Shown here: piece by piece, positions 46,399-50,906 of the stretch | Numbering within the stretch: the first letter of the stretch is position 1 | How the letters are laid out: each line of letters opens with the position of its first letter | Source of the DNA: Hyphomicrobiales bacterium | Lineage (GTDB): Bacteria; Pseudomonadota; Alphaproteobacteria; Rhizobiales; JAJFHB01 | NCBI GenBank assembly: GCA_021775615.1 | Contig: JAJFHL010000052.1 | Location: 1 to 50,906 of the forward strand | DNA: 50,906 nucleotides | Direction: 5' to 3' | The notes under the pieces: model-generated | Seen by the model: only the letters and a program-made list of their open reading frames with translations | Databases searched by the model: none | Told to the model about the DNA's origin: nothing | Made by a program: the position numbers and the translations under genes

Positions 46399-46513
46399 CT
46401 CTGGACCGCTTCACCTCCGTGCCGGCCTGTCGCGGCGCTCCGCATCTAAAGCTTCAAGTGATGGTGATTTTGCTCTAGAACACCGCCGTCACCTGAGAGT
46501 CTCCGGAGCCATC

Positions 46514-48010
46514 ATGGGCAAGTCGAACAAGCCGCACCGGCCGAAAGCCAGGTTGCCGAAAGGTATGCGCGATGTAGGGGCGGACGAGGTCCGCGCCAGC
46601 GCCGCAATGCTGTCCGCCATCCAGTCGGTTTATGAGCTCTACGGATTTGAGCCCCTCGAAACCCCGGCCTTTGAATATACCGACGCGCTGGGCAAGTTCC
46701 TGCCTGACCAGGACCGGCCGAATGAAGGGGTTTTCTCATTCCAGGATGATGACGATCAATGGCTGTCGCTCAGATATGACCTGACCGCGCCGCTGGCGCG
46801 CTATGTTGCCGAACACTATGACGGGTTGCCGAAACCGTTCAGGCGCTATCAGATGGGTCCCGTCTGGCGCAACGAGAAGCCCGGCCCCGGCCGATACCGG
46901 CAGTTCACCCAGTTCGACGCAGATACGGTCGGCACGGCATCCGTGGCCGCCGATGCGGAAATCTGCATGATGGCGGCCGACTGCATGGAGCGCCTTGGCA
47001 TTCCACGCGGCGCCTATGTGATTCGGGTCAACAACCGCAAGGTGCTCGATGGCGTCCTTGAGCGCATCGGCATTGCGCCCGGCGATCCCGCATTCGATTC
47101 TCAACGCATGACCGTCCTGCGGGCAATCGACAAGCTCGACCGCTTGGGCCCGGATGCCGTGCGGCTCCTTCTTGGCGAGGGCCGCAAGGATGACTCCGGC
47201 GACTATACCAAGGGCGCCGGTCTATCGCCTGACCAGATCTCGCCGGTAATGGAGTTTGTCGCCACGGCTTCAGATGATCCCGCGGAAGTCCTTTCACGCC
47301 TCGGTGCGCTGGTTGGCGACAGTTCAATCGGCCAGCAGGGTGTCGAGGAACTGCAAACCATGGCGAGCCTGTTTGCCGCGGCCGGCTACGCCTCCGACCG
47401 CATTCTGCTCGACCCAAGCGTCGTGCGCGGCCTCGGTTATTACACAGGCCCCGTCTACGAGGCCGAGCTCACCTTCGAAACAACCGACGAGGAAGGCGAA
47501 ACCGCACGCTTCGGCTCGGTTGGCGGTGGCGGTCGCTACGACGGGCTCGTGCAGCGCTTCAAGGGGATCGAGGTGCCCGCAACCGGATTCTCCGTCGGTA
47601 TCTCAAGATTGTACTCCGCCTTAAACGAACTCGGCAAAATTCAGATGAATGCCGTGGCGGCTCCGGTTGTCGTCCTGGTGATGGATCCGGACAGGTTGCC
47701 GGACTATCAGAAAATGGCCTTCGACCTGCGCAGTGCCGGAATACGCGCGGAAATGTATCTGGGAACCAGCGGCATGCGCGCTCAGATGAAGTATGCCGAT
47801 CGCCGCGGGGCACCGGTGGTCGTCATCCAGGGCGAGGACGAACGCGCCCGTGGCGAGATCACTATTAAGGACCTCGTTGAAGGTACACGTTTGTCGGGGG
47901 AGATCGAAGACAATGCGGAATGGCGAAGCGGCCGGCCGGCCCAAATTTCGGTCGCCGAGGGCGAACTCGTCGCTGCAGTCAGGCAAGTCCTCGCCAGCCA
48001 CGGGAACTGA
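46514..48010 (+). CDS. hisS: Histidyl-tRNA synthetase, divergent alphaproteobacterial type
   Basis: Class II synthetase for tRNA-His. ATG 46514 with CCGGAG upstream gives 498 residues, longer than the ~420 of typical bacterial HisRS. Motif 2 reads [20 protein letters not shown] (116-135) where standard bacteria have RHERPQKGRYRQFHQ. The histidine-binding motif reads [12 protein letters not shown] (from Arg305) in place of RGLDYYNRTVFE. This is the divergent form found in many alphaproteobacteria whose tRNA-His lacks the extra G-1. First gene of hisS-hisZ-hisG. Confidence 0.95.
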   Translation: MGKSNKPHRPKARLPKGMRDVGADEVRASAAMLSAIQSVYELYGFEPLETPAFEYTDALGKFLPDQDRPNEGVFSFQDDDDQWLSLRYDLTAPLARYVAEHYDGLPKPFRRYQMGPVWRNEKPGPGRYRQFTQFDADTVGTASVAADAEICMMAADCMERLGIPRGAYVIRVNNRKVLDGVLERIGIAPGDPAFDSQRMTVLRAIDKLDRLGPDAVRLLLGEGRKDDSGDYTKGAGLSPDQISPVMEFVATASDDPAEVLSRLGALVGDSSIGQQGVEELQTMASLFAAAGYASDRILLDPSVVRGLGYYTGPVYEAELTFETTDEEGETARFGSVGGGGRYDGLVQRFKGIEVPATGFSVGISRLYSALNELGKIQMNAVAAPVVVLVMDPDRLPDYQKMAFDLRSAGIRAEMYLGTSGMRAQMKYADRRGAPVVVIQGEDERARGEITIKDLVEGTRLSGEIEDNAEWRSGRPAQISVAEGELVAAVRQVLASHGN

Positions 48011-48020
48011 GCGCTCAGGC

Positions 48021-49193
48021 ATGTCAGGCAAGGCAACTGATCTACGGGCCGCTCTCGATGCCCAGGCAGACACTATTCTCGGTCTCTTCGCGGACTCGGG
48101 CTATGAATACATCGAGCCTGAAATTCTGCAGCCCGCCGACATATTCCTCGACAGGTCCGGCGAAGACATTCGGACCCGAACCTATGTTTTCACCGATCCG
48201 GCAGGCGCCGAACTCTGCCTGCGCCCGGATCTGACGGTCCCGACCTGCCGATACCACGTCGAACACGGGCAAACCGGACCAGGTACCGTGCGCTATTCCT
48301 ACAGTGGACCGGCATTCCGGTTTCAGCCGGGCGGCCATGATGAGTTGCGGCCACGGGAATTCGACCAAATCGGCATCGAGTATTTTGGCGCGGAAGACTC
48401 CGAAACCGCCGAGGCCGAAGTCATTTCCCTTGCCGTAGAGGCGGTGCGGCGCGCCGGGCTTGACGGGTTTCAGGTCAAGATCGGCGATCTTGGATTGTTC
48501 AACCGCCTGCTCGACGGGATTGATATGCCGGAACGTTGGCGCAAGCGCCTGAGGCACGATTTCTGGCGGCCGCAGGCGTTTCACGAGACGCTCGCGCGTC
48601 TCAGCGAAGATCCCGCCGCAAGGGTCGACCGCGAACTGGACTTCATGGGCGGTGCATTGTCTGACCGGGTTGATGAAACCGCCGCCACGCTCGACCAGCT
48701 TTTGACGTTGCGCGCGATCCCCCTGGTAGGTGGCCGCAGCGTCCAGGACATCGCCGAACGCATTTGCGAGAAGGCGGCGGACCGTTCCGCGCCACCCCTG
48801 CCACAGCAAACTGCGCGCCTGATCCAGGACTACATTTCCGTCACCGGCCGGCCACGCGACGCACTGCACCGGATCATGAACCTGATCGTCGCCGCCGAGC
48901 TTGATCTCAGCACGTCTCTCGCCGCCTTCGCCCGGCGCATAACCTTGATGCAGGACAGCGGCATCGCGGTCGATTCCTGCCGCTTTCTGTCCGAGTTCGG
49001 ACGCAATCTGGAGTACTACACAGGCTTCGTATTTCAGATTGAATACGACACCCCGGCCGGTCCGATGCCGATTGCCGGCGGCGGCCGATACGACACACTC
49101 CTGTCAGACATCGGCGCCGATCGCCCGACCCCGGCGGTGGGCTGTGCCATCCACACCGAACGGCTGCTCGCCGCCGTCAACGGAGACTACTGA
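48021..49193 (+). CDS. hisZ: ATP phosphoribosyltransferase regulatory subunit
   Basis: HisRS-like regulatory subunit that forms the active octamer with short-form HisG, the first enzyme of histidine biosynthesis. ATG 48021 gives 390 residues. The HisRS fold is visible ([57 protein letters not shown]) but without an anticodon-binding domain. It starts 10 bp after hisS and overlaps hisG by one base. Confidence 0.93.
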   Translation: MSGKATDLRAALDAQADTILGLFADSGYEYIEPEILQPADIFLDRSGEDIRTRTYVFTDPAGAELCLRPDLTVPTCRYHVEHGQTGPGTVRYSYSGPAFRFQPGGHDELRPREFDQIGIEYFGAEDSETAEAEVISLAVEAVRRAGLDGFQVKIGDLGLFNRLLDGIDMPERWRKRLRHDFWRPQAFHETLARLSEDPAARVDRELDFMGGALSDRVDETAATLDQLLTLRAIPLVGGRSVQDIAERICEKAADRSAPPLPQQTARLIQDYISVTGRPRDALHRIMNLIVAAELDLSTSLAAFARRITLMQDSGIAVDSCRFLSEFGRNLEYYTGFVFQIEYDTPAGPMPIAGGGRYDTLLSDIGADRPTPAVGCAIHTERLLAAVNGDY

Positions 49194-49897
49194 TGCGCGC
49201 GCCGTTCTCGCTCGCCCTGCCCAGCAAGGGCCGCCTCATGGAGGACGCGATCGAGCTGTTCTCCGCCGCCGGCATGCCGATCTCCAAGCTTGGCGACGAC
49301 CGGGGGTACAGAGGCATTATTGCCGGTATGAACGATGTGGAAGTCACGTTTCTTTCGGCAACCGAAATCGCCTATCGCCTGCGCGAAGGCAGTATCGATA
49401 TGGGGATTACAGGTGAGGACCTGCTGCGTGAGCACATTCCCGACCTGCAGGAGCGGGCGGAAATATCGGCCAGGCTCGGCTTCGGCGGGGCCGACGTGGT
49501 GTGCGCGGTGCCCGAATGCTGGATCGACGTGTCGACAATGAGTGATCTCGACGAAGTCAGCATGCACTTCTATGAAACGCATCAGCGCAGGCTGCGGGTC
49601 GCCACCAAATACGTCAACGTCACGCGCGGCTTCTTCGCCGATTGCGGCGTGCGCGGCTACCGCATCGTGGAAAGCCTCGGCGCGACCGAGGGCGCGCCGG
49701 CTGCCGGCGCGGCGGAAATCATCGTCGACATCACCTCCACCGGAGACACTCTGCGTGCCAACCACCTGCGCATCCTGGATGACGGGCTCGTGCTGCGCAG
49801 CGAAGCCGTGCTGGCACGCTCCCGGCTGGCGCTCGACGATACCGACCGCCTTCACATATCGGATCTGATTCTCGATGGGCTGCGCGACACCATCTGA
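49193..49897 (+). CDS. hisG: ATP phosphoribosyltransferase, short form
   Basis: Catalyses the condensation of ATP with PRPP, the committed step of histidine biosynthesis. The 234-residue length is the short HisG form that lacks the C-terminal ACT-like domain and therefore needs HisZ, which is next door. Signatures include [13 protein letters not shown] at the N-terminus, [11 protein letters not shown], and the PRPP-binding [19 protein letters not shown] 49193 overlaps the hisZ stop (TGATG). No leader peptide or attenuator is visible in the operon. Confidence 0.95.
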   Translation: MRAPFSLALPSKGRLMEDAIELFSAAGMPISKLGDDRGYRGIIAGMNDVEVTFLSATEIAYRLREGSIDMGITGEDLLREHIPDLQERAEISARLGFGGADVVCAVPECWIDVSTMSDLDEVSMHFYETHQRRLRVATKYVNVTRGFFADCGVRGYRIVESLGATEGAPAAGAAEIIVDITSTGDTLRANHLRILDDGLVLRSEAVLARSRLALDDTDRLHISDLILDGLRDTI

Positions 49898-50702
49898 ACC
49901 TGCACCCGGATCGCCGATCCGTTCCTTCCTGGAAAACGGCTGGTGCCGTTTCCCGTTCGACCCGGTGCTCGCCGAATGGGTGGAGCAAACACTCCCCGCG
50001 GCCCGCGACACCGTCACCGATCCGGCAAACACGCAGTGGCTCAGATGTGGCGGCACCTGGTTTGCCGGCGTCAACGTGTTGCCCAATGACGGCGCCGGAG
50101 CAATCGAAGGCGGCCCGCCGATCGCCGGCACGGCCGCCGAGTTTATCCGCGACGAACTCGCTCTTCACGGCTTCACCTGGGACCGCGCCCAGGTTTCCGT
50201 CTGCTACCCCGGCTACCCCAAACCCATGCCGGAAGAAACGGAGGCCGCCTTCCGTTATCGCCGCCATCGCGATGCCGCCCATCTCGACGGGCTGCTGCGC
50301 GAAGGGCCCGAGCGGCGGCGCTTCGTGCGCGAACACCATGGGTTCATTCTCGGAATCCCCATGGTCGAGGCGGGCGAGGGGGCGTCGCCTCTGGTGGTCT
50401 GGGAGGGCTCGCATGAAACCACCCGAAGCACCTTCCGCGAGGTGTTCGAGAATGTTCCACCGGAAAGCCGGGCGAACCTCGATGTGACGGAAGCCTACCA
50501 GGCCCTGCGGCGTCGGATATTCGATCACTGCGCAAGAGTGGAAGTTGCCGCCGGGCCGGGCGAAGCCTATCTGGTCCACCGGCTCGCACTGCACGGTGTT
50601 GCGCCCTGGCAACCAGGTGCCACAGCGACACAGGATGGCCGGATGATCGTCTATTTCAGACCCGAGACCGGCGGCCCGGAGACGTGGTTGGACCCACAGT
50701 AA
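49875..50702 (+). CDS. Fe(II)/2-oxoglutarate-dependent oxygenase-like protein
   Basis: Product of 275 residues starting inside the hisG 3' end (23-bp overlap). It has a putative metal triad of His136-x-Asp138 (AAHLDGLL) and a distal His near 235-240 ([11 protein letters not shown]), with a nearby Arg, the layout of phytanoyl-CoA dioxygenase-like enzymes. The substrate is unknown, and the family assignment is by motif only. It may be co-transcribed with the his genes. Confidence 0.65.
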   Translation: MGCATPSEPAPGSPIRSFLENGWCRFPFDPVLAEWVEQTLPAARDTVTDPANTQWLRCGGTWFAGVNVLPNDGAGAIEGGPPIAGTAAEFIRDELALHGFTWDRAQVSVCYPGYPKPMPEETEAAFRYRRHRDAAHLDGLLREGPERRRFVREHHGFILGIPMVEAGEGASPLVVWEGSHETTRSTFREVFENVPPESRANLDVTEAYQALRRRIFDHCARVEVAAGPGEAYLVHRLALHGVAPWQPGATATQDGRMIVYFRPETGGPETWLDPQ

Positions 50703-50778
50703 CGCCCGCCTTGCGTGCAACATGCCCGCGGCAAGGCCAGATGCAACTCTCCATCACTTCCCACAGGCAAGGACCAAG

Positions 50779-50906
50779 ATGTCGCCCACACGACCTTTAA
50801 TCATCACAATCATAGGTTCGACGCTTCTCGGGTTTGCGATTATCGGTACGGGTCTGACCCTCTATCTGCTCATTACGTCCGGCCTTGCTCTGGAAAACAC
50901 GGTCGT
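50779..50906 (+). CDS. Membrane protein fragment (3' cut)
   Basis: ATG 50779 with AAGGA upstream opens a frame running off the window. The 42 visible residues (MSPTRPLIITIIGSTLLGFA...) include one strong hydrophobic segment with GLTLYLLITSGLAL, so it is an integral or anchored membrane protein. No family can be assigned from this length. Confidence 0.6.
   Translation, partial: MSPTRPLIITIIGSTLLGFAIIGTGLTLYLLITSGLALENTV

Overview
The window is a chromosomal segment of an alphaproteobacterium, most likely a member of the Rhizobiales (Hyphomicrobiales). The evidence is the gene order dgt-argS-SPOR-nagZ-scpA-scpB...tatABC-serS-surE-pcm-nlpD, the divergent DUF815 ATPase/yajC-secD-secF pair, the GAAC-N7-GAAC type SOS box, the divergent alphaproteobacterial histidyl-tRNA synthetase, and a GC content that looks close to 60 %. 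Almost everything is housekeeping. I see no rRNA, tRNA, insertion sequence, phage gene or CRISPR array.

Layout. 1-14741 (+): dNTPase (5' cut), argS, a large SPOR-domain membrane protein, nagZ, scpAB condensin subunits, an orphan ferric-type ABC ATPase, tatABC, serS, surE, pcm and a lipoprotein with two LysM domains and a degenerate M23 domain (NlpD type), closed by a clear terminator. 14820-15695 (-): DUF815 ATPase. 15887-20163 (+): yajC-secD-secF followed by two homologues of mitochondrial complex I assembly factors (Mth938/NDUFAF3-like and squalene-synthase-like/NDUFAF6-like). 20171-25570 (-): trmFO, uvrA and a LysR regulator. 25571-27137: a divergent small ORF, a family 2 glycosyltransferase and a RidA-family protein, lying between uvrA and ssb. 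27428-28401 (+): ssb with an upstream SOS box, and a small exported protein. 28413-29366 (-): a CDF metal transporter. 29784-36556 (+): gyrA, coaD, two cyclophilins, queA, tgt. 36643-38829 (+): acetylpolyamine amidohydrolase and a SABATH-type carboxyl methyltransferase, facing a hotdog thioesterase and a DAO-type flavoprotein. 40683-43675: a lipoprotein, a zinc-ribbon protein, an outer-membrane barrel, and a TetR/AhpD-like pair with matched operators. 43823-50702 (+): prfC, an orphan cheZ, hisS-hisZ-hisG and an Fe(II)/2-oxoglutarate-type oxygenase. The window ends inside a membrane protein gene.

Functional groups. Protein export and membrane biogenesis (tatABC, yajC-secDF, SPOR, nlpD, nagZ); chromosome maintenance and repair (scpAB, gyrA, uvrA, ssb); translation and tRNA modification (argS, serS, hisS, prfC, trmFO, queA, tgt); and histidine biosynthesis (hisZG). 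The most notable points are a Tgt that has lost all four zinc ligands, two identical TetR operators in opposite orientation around a TetR/AhpD-like unit, a LysR/small-ORF divergent unit with two dyads, the pairing of complex I assembly-factor homologues with SecDF, and an uncharacterised neighbourhood built on an acetylpolyamine amidohydrolase and a SABATH methyltransferase.
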